Shown: positions 1-9,237, counted from the stretch's first letter. The stretch is 19,801 nt of DNA from Pleurotus ostreatus/Saccharomyces cerevisiae fusant (GCA_024196135.1 JAMQCK010000576.1:1-19801); one strand, 5' to 3'. Numbers and translations: made by a program. The notes: generated by a model from the letters alone, not told the origin.

Positions 1-1061
1 GTTGCTGCCTCCTTGGCGCTGTCTATGCTCGCTGCGGCCTCGCCGATGCCTGCGCCCCGCCTGAATGCGGTCCCGCGTGACGCGGCGAAGCTCGCGGTTG
101 ACGAGGAGACGGGCAACTACATTGCCTTCGACGCCGCTGGCAAGCACCTCGGCTTCATCGAGCCCAGCACGCAGCTCGGGCGCCGCGACGGCTCGTGCTC
201 TGCGCTCAGCTCGGACGATGTCCAGAAGCGTGAGTTGCATCTCTCCTCACAATCTACGCTCTTTACTGATCGCTTCCTTCAGTTCCGGGCTGGGACAAGC
301 TCGTCTCCCAGGCCAACGACAACTGGGGCGACCACAAGCGCAAGATCGTCACCAACGACTCGGACGTAGGTCTTTTGATATCCTGTCTTTGTCGAAGAAA
401 GCTCATGACTCTTTCAGTACCCTGACAGGCCCGCGTCGATCTGCGCCAAGGACGCTGGCGACATCACCATCAACGGTGACCCGGAGTGCACGACCTCCAC
501 GCAGACTCTGTCTACTGGTGTGAAGGACACGACCGGTATCGCCACCGTCTCCCAGGTCACCGGCACGAGCTTCTCCTCGTCGCAGACCGTCACCCAGGAG
601 GCCTCCATCTCCGTCGGCGAGACCGTCGACGTCAAGGTCGGCATCCCGGAGGTCGCGGACGTCTCGTCCTCGACGTCCCTCACCACGACCTTCACGAACA
701 GCCTGTCCAAGACGTACGTGCCCATCCCTCTCCTTACCCTCTCGACCTCACTAACCCCCCACCCAGCACCACCTCGACGTCCAACCAGCAGACGACGCAG
801 ACGGTCGCGATCAACATCCCCAAGGACTCGACGTGCAACATCACCTACAAGCAGACCTCCTGCTCCACGCACGGCTCCGGCCAGGTCCCCTTCACCGCGA
901 CCGGCTGGGTGTGGTTCGAGTACGACTCGAAGACGGAGGGCCACTACAAGTGGGCGCTCAACATGGACAACGCGCTCTCCGACGACGAGCGCTCGTCGTA
1001 CATGAAGTTCGACTCCGTCGTCAGCACCGACACCAAGGGCGACTACCAGGCCGACTGCTAA
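1..1061 (+). CDS. Secreted protein, aerolysin-like (ETX/MTX2-like) candidate; 5' end outside window
   Basis: The frame is open from base 1 with no convincing start, so the first exon, probably with most of the signal peptide, lies outside the window. What remains begins with an alanine-rich stretch like the end of a signal peptide (ending near ASPMPAPR). Exons are <1-229, 283-365, 418-713 and 767-1061 (TAA), joined by introns with GTGAGT, GTAGGT and GTACGT donors and CAG acceptors; all phases agree. The middle third is a long Ser/Thr-rich stretch with alternating polar and hydrophobic residues around a short loop, and the C-terminal part has a Trp/Tyr-rich beta-type segment (WVWFEYDS). This composition recalls the insertion region of aerolysin/ETX-MTX2 beta-pore-forming proteins, which have fungal members. 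No single diagnostic motif proves it, and host-related toxicity is not shown. It could instead be an unrelated secreted beta-protein. Gene structure is firm; family assignment is tentative. Confidence 0.7.
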
Positions 1062-1401
1062 GCGGTTTTCAGTCGACCGCTAGAGGACCGGACGTCTTCG
1101 CTCCTCACGACACTAGGGACGACCACGACATCATGAAGGGACAATGGGATTTATTTATCGGTCATGCCCTTGCGGGCCTGTACTCTTTACATTCATTGAA
1201 TATTTATCGCCATGGCTAACGCCTGGTGTTCACACTGAACTTTCCTGCCTGAGTGTGGTCAAGAGTTCTGCGATCCAAGCGCCTGAGCGCTCTTGTTGCG
1301 CGCAATGGAGACCCAACACAATAAATAAGGGTATGCATATCTTCCAAGGGGTATCATTTATGTAACCGGCGTAGCCACCCCACCCCGTTCAGAGGGGGTT
1401 T
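1062..1401. other. Intergenic, convergent 3' flanks
   Basis: This 340-base stretch separates the stop codon of the left-edge secreted protein gene (+) from the stop codon of six-cysteine gene A (-). It should hold both 3' UTRs. It contains two GGGTAT motifs (1329-1334 and 1348-1353) and the TATTTATT element of gene A, listed separately. No further coding potential is seen. Confidence 0.6.
1320..1328 (-). promoter_or_regulatory. 3'-flank TTATTTATT element of gene A
   Basis: On the minus strand the sequence reads TTATTTATT, 74 nt after the stop codon of six-cysteine gene A. The core TATTTATT recurs downstream of all four paralogs. It resembles an AU-rich mRNA element or a 3'-end processing signal; which of these it is cannot be told from sequence. 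Confidence 0.4.
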
Positions 1402-1863
1402 TTAGAGTCCGAACTCGTCGAAGCACTGCTTGCAAGCGTCCGGCTATAGAATTCAATGAGCCAGGTCAAGGCAAACTGGATCAGGTTGGCGACGTACAAC
1501 GTTGGTCACTGTCTTGACTGCCTGCGCCAGGCATTGGGCATCCGCAATGACGTCTAGCGAAAGGAGGTTATGAGTGTTTTGAAACCGAGACACATGCGGA
1601 ATTATCAACGCACTGCGACCGAGGGATATGGCGGCCTTGCCGCAGGCGCTGACGGTCGATGCGAGGCCCTTCGCGCAATCCTGGAGGGCAGAAATCTCGG
1701 TTTCATTATAAGGTGGCTGGTGATGGCCATAACTTACGAGGATAGGGCACGAGATGTGGTCCGCAAGCTGGTCGCGAGCGACAAGAGGAGACGCAACGTC
1801 GGGCATCGGCGACGCATAAGCAACGGCGGCGAGCGCGGCGGTGAAGACGAAAATGACCTTCAT
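1402..1863 (-). CDS. Small secreted six-cysteine protein, paralog A
   Basis: Predicted 96-residue secreted protein; exons 1863-1738, 1680-1614, 1553-1498 and 1443-1402 (126, 67, 56 and 42 nt) with donors GTAAGT, GTGCGT and GTACGT. Residues 1-17 form a signal peptide ending AVAYA before SPMP. A short spacer ending LVARDQ precedes the core, which starts ADHISCPIL and ends with CKQC and FDEFGL. Six cysteines are spaced C-x4-C-x10-C-x16-C-x14-C-x2-C. An in-frame ATG at 1917 exists but lies close to the expected transcription start, and the paralogs support 1863. Function is unknown. The size and six cysteines are compatible with the fungal calcium-binding protein (CBP1-like) group or a saposin-like helical fold, but I cannot confirm either. 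It lies 1.4 kb from the divergent P450 and about 4 kb from its nearest paralog. Confidence 0.9.
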
Positions 1864-1948
1864 GGCGGATGGGTCAGGAGCGTTGAGTGGAGCTAGGACG
1901 AGTGAGAGTCGAGGCATGTTGTGGTCGATAAATGAATATCGTGAAGGG

Positions 1949-1955
1949 CTTTATA
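1949..1955 (-). promoter_or_regulatory. TATA box of gene A
   Basis: TATAAAG on the minus strand, centred about 89 nt upstream of the ATG at 1863. The same spacing occurs in paralogs B and C. A GCGAATATT motif lies just upstream (1959-1967 on the plus strand) and also occurs upstream of the TATA box of gene C. Confidence 0.6.
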
Positions 1956-1983
1956 CTCGCGAATATTCTGTCGTGCGCAGCAA

Positions 1984-1993
1984 TGGCCACAAA
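1984..1993 (-). promoter_or_regulatory. Upstream motif shared with paralog B
   Basis: The ten-base motif TTTGTGGCCA on the minus strand lies 121-130 nt upstream of the gene A start. An identical ten-mer lies at 6452-6461, 127-136 nt upstream of paralog B. It could be a transcription factor site; no factor can be named. Confidence 0.35.
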
Positions 1994-3202
1994 CACAAGC
2001 TGTTGTCGCAAGCTATCAGTCGAGCGCTCAAGACATGCGACCCCATCTTAGGCTAGACAGACCTTCCGAAGTCATCCAGAGCGCTTGCATCTGAGAGGTT
2101 TTCAGACGTTGTACACTGCGAAGAAGTCGGACGAAGCTTGGAGGTATACTTCTGGCCTCGCGCAGTGATTGGGATGCGATACGCGAAACCGTCAAGTTCC
2201 GAGGCCATTCAAAGAACTGGTGACCAGAAAAATACAGCGATAGATAGTCCTAGGTGACTCCACTGTTGATGAACTATGTCGCAAAGGGCCTGTACTGGTG
2301 CAGAACTAGGGTCAGAGGCTATTTTCGAGCTGTATTGGAAGACGCGAGTTTCAGGGCAGAGAACATCCATGGATGGCAGTGAGTATTCATGACAGAAGTA
2401 CAGGTATTCTCATCATCCACGCTGAGCCGATATTCCTGGGTTATTCGAGAGGCGACCTCCGACCACACGAAGATGAACGTATGTGGCAAGAGATGAACGG
2501 CATTTGCCGACCTGAATTGTTGGGTAAATGTGCAGCCAAGCAATGGTAAACACGGCGGCACTTGCCAGAAACCATGATCAGCGCTCACACGACAGCCGAA
2601 AGCTTGGCTTCAGCACGACGGCGGCGCCGTGGCTCGACAGAAATGCCCTAACTTCTCAAATGAATGCGCCTCAGGCCCGACATCAGCGGGACGGGTTGCT
2701 CGAAGTCTGTCAACGTTGTCCTCGGGGTGTGTGTTGGGTTTACCTCGTCCATGCCCTACGAGGTCTCTTCGATTAGGAAACTAAAGGAGTCCGAGGCAGA
2801 ATGTCTGTGCTGCCTCCCGAACTATGACTACATGCCCACTGCGGCCACACACGGTACGTATATTCATGTGGGAACCTGGACACGCCCTACTTTGCTATCA
2901 CGTCGACTCCCGCTTTGCATGCTGTCGACTGAAGCGTTCCTGCGTGATACTGTCCATGTGAGATACATTATACCCCACTCTCTGATGGAGTCGGTCTTTG
3001 CGAAGGTACGTCCATTGTCGTAGTGCATTGGCGATCCGCTTCTCTGATCAGCAGCGTTCGTTCTTGTCCAGACTATGCGGCGTTTCTGCGCAGGGGCGCT
3101 TCGCGCTGGTGAATGTCTTGACCGCTGCAGGGTCATCGGACCCATGAGCGCTCTTCTCGGAGGTTTTCTGTCGCCGTCGGGACATGTGTATTCTTCGTGT
3201 GG

Positions 3203-3209
3203 TATAAGG
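3203..3209 (+). promoter_or_regulatory. Candidate TATA box of the P450
   Basis: TATAAGG about 54 nt upstream of the P450 ATG at 3263, which would leave a leader of roughly 20-30 nt. It rests on position and composition only. Confidence 0.4.
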
Positions 3210-3262
3210 GAGCGTCCCTCTTCGCCAGCGCCGCGCGCTTGTCGTCCGCCAATCCTGCTACT

Positions 3263-5503
3263 ATGCCCTTCTCAGATTCGCCTCAGCTCGCCATCACATC
3301 GGTTGCTTTCCTCGGGGTTGCCGTGCTCTACCTTAGCCGTCGGCCGCGATCCCCTCTTCCTCCCGGACCCAAGAAGCTGCCGCTCTTGGGAAACCTTTTT
3401 GACCTGCCTTCTAGCTACGAATGGGAGCAGTATGCGAAGTGGGCAAAGGAGTACGGTGAGTTCGCTACTTTCGAAGCGAAGCCCCGTTTTCTTCTGACCT
3501 GTCTCAACCTGAATAGATACCGACATACTACATTTGAGCGTTTGCGGGCAATCTATCATCGTTCTTGACACATACGACGCATGCATGGCTCTCCTGGAGA
3601 AGAGGTCGAAGTACTACTCAAGCAGGTGCGTGATGAAAAAACGGTTCATGACGCTGGCACTCACCGGGCAGAACTTGGACAGACCAGGTCTTACGATGGC
3701 CATAGACCTTGTGGGCTTCGACTTCAACATTGGGTTCATTCCATATGGTGCGTTGCCTTCGCGACCCTTGAGTTGGATACTGCTCTAACGTCGCCTCTCT
3801 CGACTAGGGGACCAATGGCGAGTATCTTATTACTGTCGGGTCGTATACCGCTGCCTTCAACTCATTCATACAGGCGCGCACGGCGACGCCTAATTCACGG
3901 GATGCTGCATGCTACTGCGTTCCCGCGCTTCAACCCCATCATACTTCGCTCCACACACGCTCTCTTGAGAGCTTTGCTTGTCGCTGGAGAGGATGATTTC
4001 GAGGCGGAGCTCCGACAGTATGTCCACCTCCCCTCCAAAACCTCCATCTTTCGGTGCATCTCACGCATTTCATAGCATGGCAGCTCGCGTGATCCTGGGA
4101 GCCACGTATGGGCTCGAGATTCGCACGAAAGACGACCCTCACGTCCTGAATGCCGAAGCAGTCCAGGGTTATCTGACAGCTTGCGCGAACCAGGGATCGT
4201 ACCTCGTCAACAGCATTCCCATCTTGAAGTACGTGCCAGAGTGGGTGCCAGGTGCGAGCATTTGCATGTCTCGTTCCTACGCCATCTCATAGCTGCAGGC
4301 GCGCTGTTCAAGCGACAGGCCAGGCAGTGGAAGGCGCACGCGCGCTATATGGTCGACACCCCCTTCGCGGAAGTGAAGAATAACGTACGTCGTGCACGAT
4401 TAGACCTTCTAATAGCTCTTCACGCTGCTCGAAGCTTTGCGAGACTCCCTTCGCTCCGTCAGTTGCGTCGCTGGCTTTGGAAAAGGGTATAGAGGAAGAC
4501 GTCATCAAAGATGCATGTGCTACGATGTACATGGCGGGAACAGACACCGTAAGTGTTTTTCTCCTCCTTGCTTACAATACTGTACTGACATGACCAGACC
4601 GTCTGCGCCATCCTCAACTTCACGCTTGCCATGATGGACCATCCCGAGATTCTTCAACGTGCCCAGCACGAACTAGATGCGGTCGTTCCCGGACGACTGC
4701 CCGACTTCGCCGACGAAGAAAATCTGCCCTTCGTGACCGCCATCGTGCTGGAGTCGCTGCGCTACATGCCTGTTACACCCGTGGTAGATCGGTTGTATGC
4801 ATGGGAGACTGCCGGGAGATGACTTGTTCACAGGCGATCTCGCACTACTACTCGGGCGAGGGACCTGACATCTACAAGGGATACGTGATACCGCCAGGTT
4901 CAGTGGTCATCCCCAACGTCTGGTGAGTGCTCGAACGTTCACGAGCAACGCTGTATGACACTCACATTCCACGCTCTCGCAGGTCAATGGCGCACGACGA
5001 GGTTGGTAATTTCGCCATGCTTACAAATTAATGAGCTGACGACTACTGACAGGATACCTACCCGGACTCCTACGCATTCAAGCCCGACAGATTCTTGACC
5101 TCCGACGGCAAGATCAACCGCGATGTGCGCGACCCCAGCGTCTTCGCCTTCGGGGTAAGCAACTCCCCTTGTAGTAGCTGTACCTTACAAGCATATCTCC
5201 TCCAGTTCGGGCGTCGCATCTGTCCAGGTCGTCGGCTAGCCTACGCCTCGATGTGGTTGACGATCGCGTCCATCATGAAGACCTTCGACATCCGGAAGGC
5301 GAAGCGCGCGGATGGCTCGATCATCGAACCGCCCAAGGAATGGATGTCTGGCCTGGTGTCGTACGTCAGTTGTCGGGTACGAGAAGATTTCGACTCACGA
5401 CCTTCGTTGGCGCAGCCTACCGAAGCACTTTAAGTGCCAAATTACTGCACGGAATGCTGAAGCCCTGGCGCTTATACGCGCGACGGCAAACAATCAGTAT
5501 TGA
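3263..5503 (+). CDS. Cytochrome P450 monooxygenase, microsomal type, with a one-base frame anomaly
   Basis: Haem-thiolate monooxygenase expected at the ER membrane with a P450 reductase; substrate unknown. Fourteen exons: 3263-3455, 3517-3625, 3683-3747, 3808-3821, 3874-4017, 4076-4251, 4293-4384, 4435-4548, 4598-4783, 4834-4922, 4983-5001, 5053-5154, 5206-5360 and 5416-5503, giving about 514 residues, normal for the family. Seen in the protein: an N-terminal membrane segment (about residues 8-24), the hinge PLPPGPKKLP, the C-helix DQW-R, I-helix AGTDT (298-302), ExxR as ESLR (354-357), and the haem loop FGFGRRICPG with Cys440, split by an intron. The end reads HFKCQI, as is usual for agaricomycete P450s of the O-methylsterigmatocystin-oxidoreductase-like group. 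Oddity: the exons sum to 1546 nt, one base too many. The break lies at micro-exon 4: after TGGCGA the next exon continues only in the +1 frame. Using a GT at 3752 and skipping the micro-exon restores frame but removes DQW. The acceptor of exon 7 is ambiguous by 6 nt. Confidence 0.85.
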
Positions 5504-5867
5504 TGGCCTGTAGTTGAGCAATTGCTATGCTCTTCGTTCGATATGAGATCTGAGGGACGGGTCTGCGCTGGGAGGTTGTGGGATAGAACTGAAGGCCGCA
5601 CACCGCACGGGACTCGTCTATTGAATTAGCTGTTACCCAAGTCCTTGCGTGTCTACCAGCCACTATATTTTGCAAGGCTTCTCGTTGACTTGTCGTCAGT
5701 GATCGAGCACAGGCATAAGAATGCAATATATATCATCAACATACCAATCCACAACATAAACCCAATAAATACGAGATAAACAGCGCCCCAGGGGTATATT
5801 GGCCGCCTCAGCCTCTCCTATATTGCCGATGGATGCTCAAAAGCTTCGATGAAGGCGTCTTCATCGC
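5504..5867. other. Intergenic, convergent 3' flanks of the P450 and gene B
   Basis: A 364-base stretch between two stop codons. It is AT-richer than its surroundings, includes ATATATAT runs near 5726-5735, and carries the gene B 3' element. No coding potential is seen. Confidence 0.6.
5764..5771 (-). promoter_or_regulatory. 3'-flank TATTTATT element of gene B
   Basis: TATTTATT on the minus strand, 97 nt after the gene B stop. A GGGTATATT motif (plus strand, 5792-5800) lies between them, as it also does downstream of gene C. Confidence 0.4.
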
Positions 5868-6325
5868 TTAGAAGCCGAACTCGCGCAGGCACTGCTTGCA
5901 GCTGTTGGGCTGTCGAAGGAGTGAGCTACGCGCGGTCGGTGCATATGAAGAGCTGTACTTACCGCGTTGGCGATCGTGGAGACCGCCGCAGCAAGGCACT
6001 GGGCGTCGGCGATGACATCTAGCAAGGTGTTCAGCCGAGTCAGGCGCCAAGAGGGGAAAATATCAACGCACTGCGCCCAAGGGAGGCCACTGCCTTGCCG
6101 CAGGAGCTGACGTTGCTCGCAAGGGACTTCGCGCAGTCCTGTCAGACGAAGAAGGTCAGCGAGCTGGAAGGAGGGCGTCTAACTCGTGCAGCTCACCAGG
6201 ATAGGGCACGAGATGTGATCCGCCAGCTGGTTGCCGGCGACGACCTCGGTCGAGGTGTTGTCGACAGCCGGAGCAGCGTTGGCAACGGCGGCGAGAGCGA
6301 GGGTGAAGACGGCGAAGAACTTCAT
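5868..6325 (-). CDS. Small secreted six-cysteine protein, paralog B
   Basis: Predicted 97-residue secreted protein with exons 6325-6197, 6138-6072, 6018-5963 and 5909-5868 (129, 67, 56 and 42 nt). Donors are GTGAGC, GTGCGT and GTAAGT. The signal peptide is residues 1-17 (ending AVANA). The spacer contains one N-glycosylation sequon (NTS), and the basic residue found before the core in A, C and D is replaced (VVAGNQ). The core starts ADHISCPIL and ends CKQCLREFGF, with the family cysteine spacing unchanged. Intron phases are 0, 1, 0 as in all paralogs. If A, C and D are cut after the Arg, B may be processed differently; that is inference. Function unknown. Confidence 0.92.
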
Positions 6326-6411
6326 GGTGTTCGAAAGGAGTGGCTGTGAAGAGGAAGGCTCGAAAGAGTGGAAGTAAAACTGTACTGGGGAATAACGTTG
6401 GGATTCCAGAG

Positions 6412-6419
6412 CTTTTATA
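6412..6419 (-). promoter_or_regulatory. TATA box of gene B
   Basis: TATAAAAG on the minus strand, centred about 91 nt upstream of the ATG at 6325. The surrounding GCTTTTATAC is identical to that of gene C (7841-7850). Confidence 0.65.
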
Positions 6420-6451
6420 CGTGTGGACGGCGAGTGAGTGAGACGCAGGAG

Positions 6452-6461
6452 TGGCCACAAA
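6452..6461 (-). promoter_or_regulatory. Upstream motif shared with paralog A
   Basis: TTTGTGGCCA on the minus strand, 127-136 nt upstream of the gene B start and identical to the ten-mer upstream of gene A. Confidence 0.35.
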
Positions 6462-7189
6462 TCCGGTCGAAGGCCTCAAATGGCGTTCTAGCAGTCAGAA
6501 ATGTCGACGCCGTCCTGAATAGTCCGCATTCCTCGCGGAAAGTTTTCATGCCGTCGGCCACAAAGGATGGTCCTACGCTTCCTCCGTTAATGAAGACGCG
6601 AGGAAACTCGTCGCAAAGTTGTTCTGTTATTTGCCGATGTATAGAAGGGAAGTCTTACGGCACAGCTCGAAGGACCTCCCATTTCTAGAAGTGCTTGGCA
6701 GCACCAGAAGCCGCGCGACGTACACCATGGCCTCACCACTGATAGCAAGGTGAACGGCGACACACGGATTTCTTAGCTGAATTCCGGTCCGAGGACAGCA
6801 GAAGGCGAACTTCGGTGTGCAAGGGCGTCCGCTACGGGTATGTGGCTGCTTTTCGTTTCTAGATATGTCGCATCGCAGTCTTCAACGACTCGACCAAGGC
6901 GTCGGCGGTCGTTTCGCCCACGCTTTGAAGGCGATGGAAGTCGGAAGCAAAGTATGCCGGCATGTGCCGAGGCGATACCTAGAGCACAATAGGAGCAAAT
7001 ATGGACACCCAATGGAACTCAGCAATCCAGTAGATCTCTTTTCTCAGTGCATAATACAAGCAGCGTTCGAAAAAAAGACTGACTTGATCCTCAGTCCTAC
7101 GTCGTGATGCTATGAGACCACGTCGATAGTTGGAGAGCTCAATGCAAAACCTCACACCCAGGCCGACATAATCATAAATGAATATTCCG

Positions 7190-7198
7190 AATAAATAA
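7190..7198 (-). promoter_or_regulatory. 3'-flank TTATTTATT element of gene C
   Basis: TTATTTATT on the minus strand, 98 nt after the gene C stop. Two GGGTAT motifs (7241-7246 and 7263-7268) lie between it and the stop, an arrangement like that of gene A. Confidence 0.4.
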
Positions 7199-7295
7199 GC
7201 GAGGACAGGACTAGAGGTTTACCCTGAAGTTGGTCTACATGGGTATCTTCGTATGCATTCGAGGGTATATTACGATGAGAACTCCTGGACCGACT

Positions 7296-7754
7296 TTACA
7301 GCCCGAACTCGCTGAGGCACTGCTTACAGCTGTCGGGCTATGGAAGCGTTAGTAACTCCTGTCAGATTGAGCATCAAAATAGTGACATACGGCGTTGGTG
7401 ACCGTGGACACGACCCCAGCGAGGCACTGAGCATCGGCAATGACGTCTGGGTAAGTACCCTTCAGCAGACACTCCAGTGTGAGGGGTACGAGGTCAACGT
7501 ACTGCGACCGAGCGAAGTGGCCGCCTTTGCGCAGGAGCCAACCTTGGACGCGAGCGCCTTTGCGCAGTCCTGCGAGACGTGCATGAGTACAAAGGGCAAA
7601 CAATCCTGTAACGAGGGCTTACGAGGATGGGGCAAGAGATGTGGTCGGCGAGCTGGTCACGGGCAACGAGCTCGGGCATCGCGATGTCCGCGGTGGGGGC
7701 CGCGGTGGCGACAGCGGCAAGCGCGACAGTAAGGAGGGCGAAGGAGAACTTCAT
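7296..7754 (-). CDS. Small secreted six-cysteine protein, paralog C
   Basis: Predicted 98-residue secreted protein with exons 7754-7623, 7569-7503, 7446-7391 and 7337-7296 (132, 67, 56 and 42 nt). Donors are GTAAGC, GTACGT and GTATGT. Intron 3 has a good branch-site candidate, TTACTAAC. The signal peptide is residues 1-18 (ending AVATA). The spacer ends ELVARDQ before the core ADHISCPIL, and the C-terminus is CKQCLSEFGL. Cysteine spacing is identical to the other paralogs. From the third cysteine onward it is closest to A and B, sharing SLGRNVIADAQC with both. Function unknown; the 1.43 kb start-to-start distance from B fits a tandem duplication unit. Confidence 0.92.
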
Positions 7755-7841
7755 TGTGAATGGGAGATGATGTGAAGGCTAAAAGTTCAAAGAAACGAAT
7801 GTGGGTATGCGGTGGTTGAAGATGTGAGGAAGAGTACCCTG

Positions 7842-7849
7842 CTTTTATA
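7842..7849 (-). promoter_or_regulatory. TATA box of gene C
   Basis: TATAAAAG on the minus strand, centred about 92 nt upstream of the ATG at 7754. The GCGAATATT motif lies 12 nt further upstream (7861-7869), as near gene A. Confidence 0.65.
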
Positions 7850-8686
7850 CCCTTATATCAGCGAATATTTCGACCAACCCACCGGACTGTGGCGCATCCT
7901 TGGTACAAGCGAGGGCGGTACAGATGTCGACGCCGTATGGCAAGCGTCCTCAAGCTGTTCCAGGCGTCAAGCACCGCGCTGAGACTCCCGTACTTTCTGC
8001 CTCCTACGCGTGACTCCTAGGGCGAGGACGCACGAAAGCACAGAGCGGCTAAGCCTGACATGCATGCATTCGGAATGACAGACGAATTGATGACACCGGA
8101 GGTTTGAGAGAGAGAACGACCTTCTGTCTTTCCGGAGAGATGAACGCTTTCCAAAACATGAGAAGGAGGCGGAATGAATGGGGAGGAAAGGTTTGACGTC
8201 CGTTCTTCGGCATCGCGCGGAGAGCTTCAATTCACTTCAGTTATAGGGTGCACCGGTGAGCGCTAGCAGTGTTTAGTGCTTCAACCCGCCGTCCCGATGT
8301 TGCGAAGTCCAACACAAAATCAGGGCAAGCTACACTAACCTCGTCGCATCCTAACCTATAGGGCGGCAGCAGGGCGCGTCCACCCAACGGAGGATGGCGG
8401 CAGGAGTCAAGTACGGCCGGCGTTTGCCGAACCATGTACGAAGGCAGCAGGCAGACGACAATGGCAATGTCAGGCTCAAGACGATTGTTAGCGACCTCAG
8501 TCTTTTGAGTCATTTTTCTTAAATTAGGGCTGCAGGTTTCCGCTGAGAACCAGGAGACGCTAAGACGCTATACATCGTGCGCATTGCCCGATACACGAAA
8601 GTTCTCGGTTCGAGGCAGCATACCATCGCACACAAATGCAATTGGGGTATATGAGAACGTCAAAAGATATGGGTATACATAGGAAA

Positions 8687-8694
8687 AATAAATA
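8687..8694 (-). promoter_or_regulatory. 3'-flank TATTTATT element of gene D
   Basis: TATTTATT on the minus strand, 92 nt after the gene D stop. Two GGGTAT motifs are present as near A and C, but here they lie beyond the element (8645-8650 and 8671-8676). Confidence 0.4.
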
Positions 8695-8785
8695 CGACGG
8701 GACTCTGGGGCGACACGCGCAAGCATCCTGCGTCCAGCCTCAACCCTGGGAATCCCGTAATCGACGGACGACATGTAGGATACAT

Positions 8786-9237
8786 TTACAGGCCGAACTC
8801 GTCAAGGCATTGCTTGCAAGAGTCAGGCTAAAGAATATGGTCAGGGGACATGCCGAGAGGAAAGAGTATAGCGAAGAAATACGCACGAGGCTGGTGACCG
8901 TCTTCACCGCCGCCGTCAGGCAGGAAATGTCGGCGAAGATGTCTATGGGACAGATCAGTCGAGTCCTTGCTCGGTACGACAGCTGCAAGCTTACTGGCTC
9001 CGGCCGTGGCAAGCGCAGCGCCGCAGGTGGCCACAGAGGGCGCAAGGGAGCCCAAGCATTTCTGAAGATGGTGTTGAGTGCACAACGATAAGGCGCGCGA
9101 TGAGGGCTCACCACAAGGGGGCAAGAAATGTGGTCGACGAGACGGTCACGGCGGACGAGCTCTGTGGCGTCAACGTCGGGAGACGCGTAGGCCACGGCGG
9201 CGAGAGCGGCAGTGAAGACGGTGAAAGAGAGCTTCAT
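8786..9237 (-). CDS. Small secreted six-cysteine protein, paralog D (most divergent)
   Basis: Predicted 96-residue secreted protein with exons 9237-9112, 9061-8995, 8942-8887 and 8827-8786 (126, 67, 56 and 42 nt). Donors are GTGAGC, GTAAGC and GTGCGT. The signal peptide is residues 1-18 (ending AVAYA). The spacer ends in a dibasic LVRRDR, a plausible Kex2-type cleavage site. The core reads VDHISCPLV, then KCLGS where the other three have DCAK. The CKQCLDEFGL end and all six cysteine positions are kept. Divergence lies mainly between cysteines 2 and 4, where SLGRNVIADAQ becomes TAGANIFADIS. Exon lengths and intron phases match the other paralogs exactly, so it is an intact gene, either older or evolving faster. 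Function unknown. Confidence 0.92.

Larger units (their letters stand above)
1864..3262. other. Intergenic between gene A and the P450 (divergent promoters)
   Basis: About 1.4 kb between the start of six-cysteine gene A (-) and the start of the P450 (+). It carries the TATA box and upstream motif of gene A and a TATA-like box for the P450. Short open frames between 2319 and 3023 have no recognisable domain, signal peptide or sensible splice structure, so I call no gene. I see no degraded fifth copy of the six-cysteine family here. Confidence 0.5.
6326..7295. other. Intergenic between paralogs B and C
   Basis: About 970 bases holding the promoter of gene B (TATA box and TGGCCACAAA motif) and the 3' flank of gene C. 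Short open frames here show no motif or signal peptide. No transposon remnant that could explain the duplication is recognised. Confidence 0.5.
7755..8785. other. Intergenic between paralogs C and D
   Basis: About 1.03 kb holding the promoter of gene C and the 3' flank of gene D. No coding potential, tRNA or mobile element is recognised. Confidence 0.5.

Noticed and set aside
1453..1917. Single 154-residue ORF starting at the ATG at 1917 for gene A
   Set aside because: It reads through two introns. The spliced model from 1863 matches three paralogs exon by exon, and 1917 lies next to the expected transcription start.
2319..3023. Overlapping open frames upstream of the P450 (2319-2588 minus, 2664-3023 plus) as possible small genes
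   Set aside because: No signal peptide, domain, regular codon preference or consistent splice sites; they look like chance frames in intergenic DNA.
8611..8623. GGTTCGAGG as a tRNA B-box
   Set aside because: No A-box at the right distance and no cloverleaf arms can be drawn around it.
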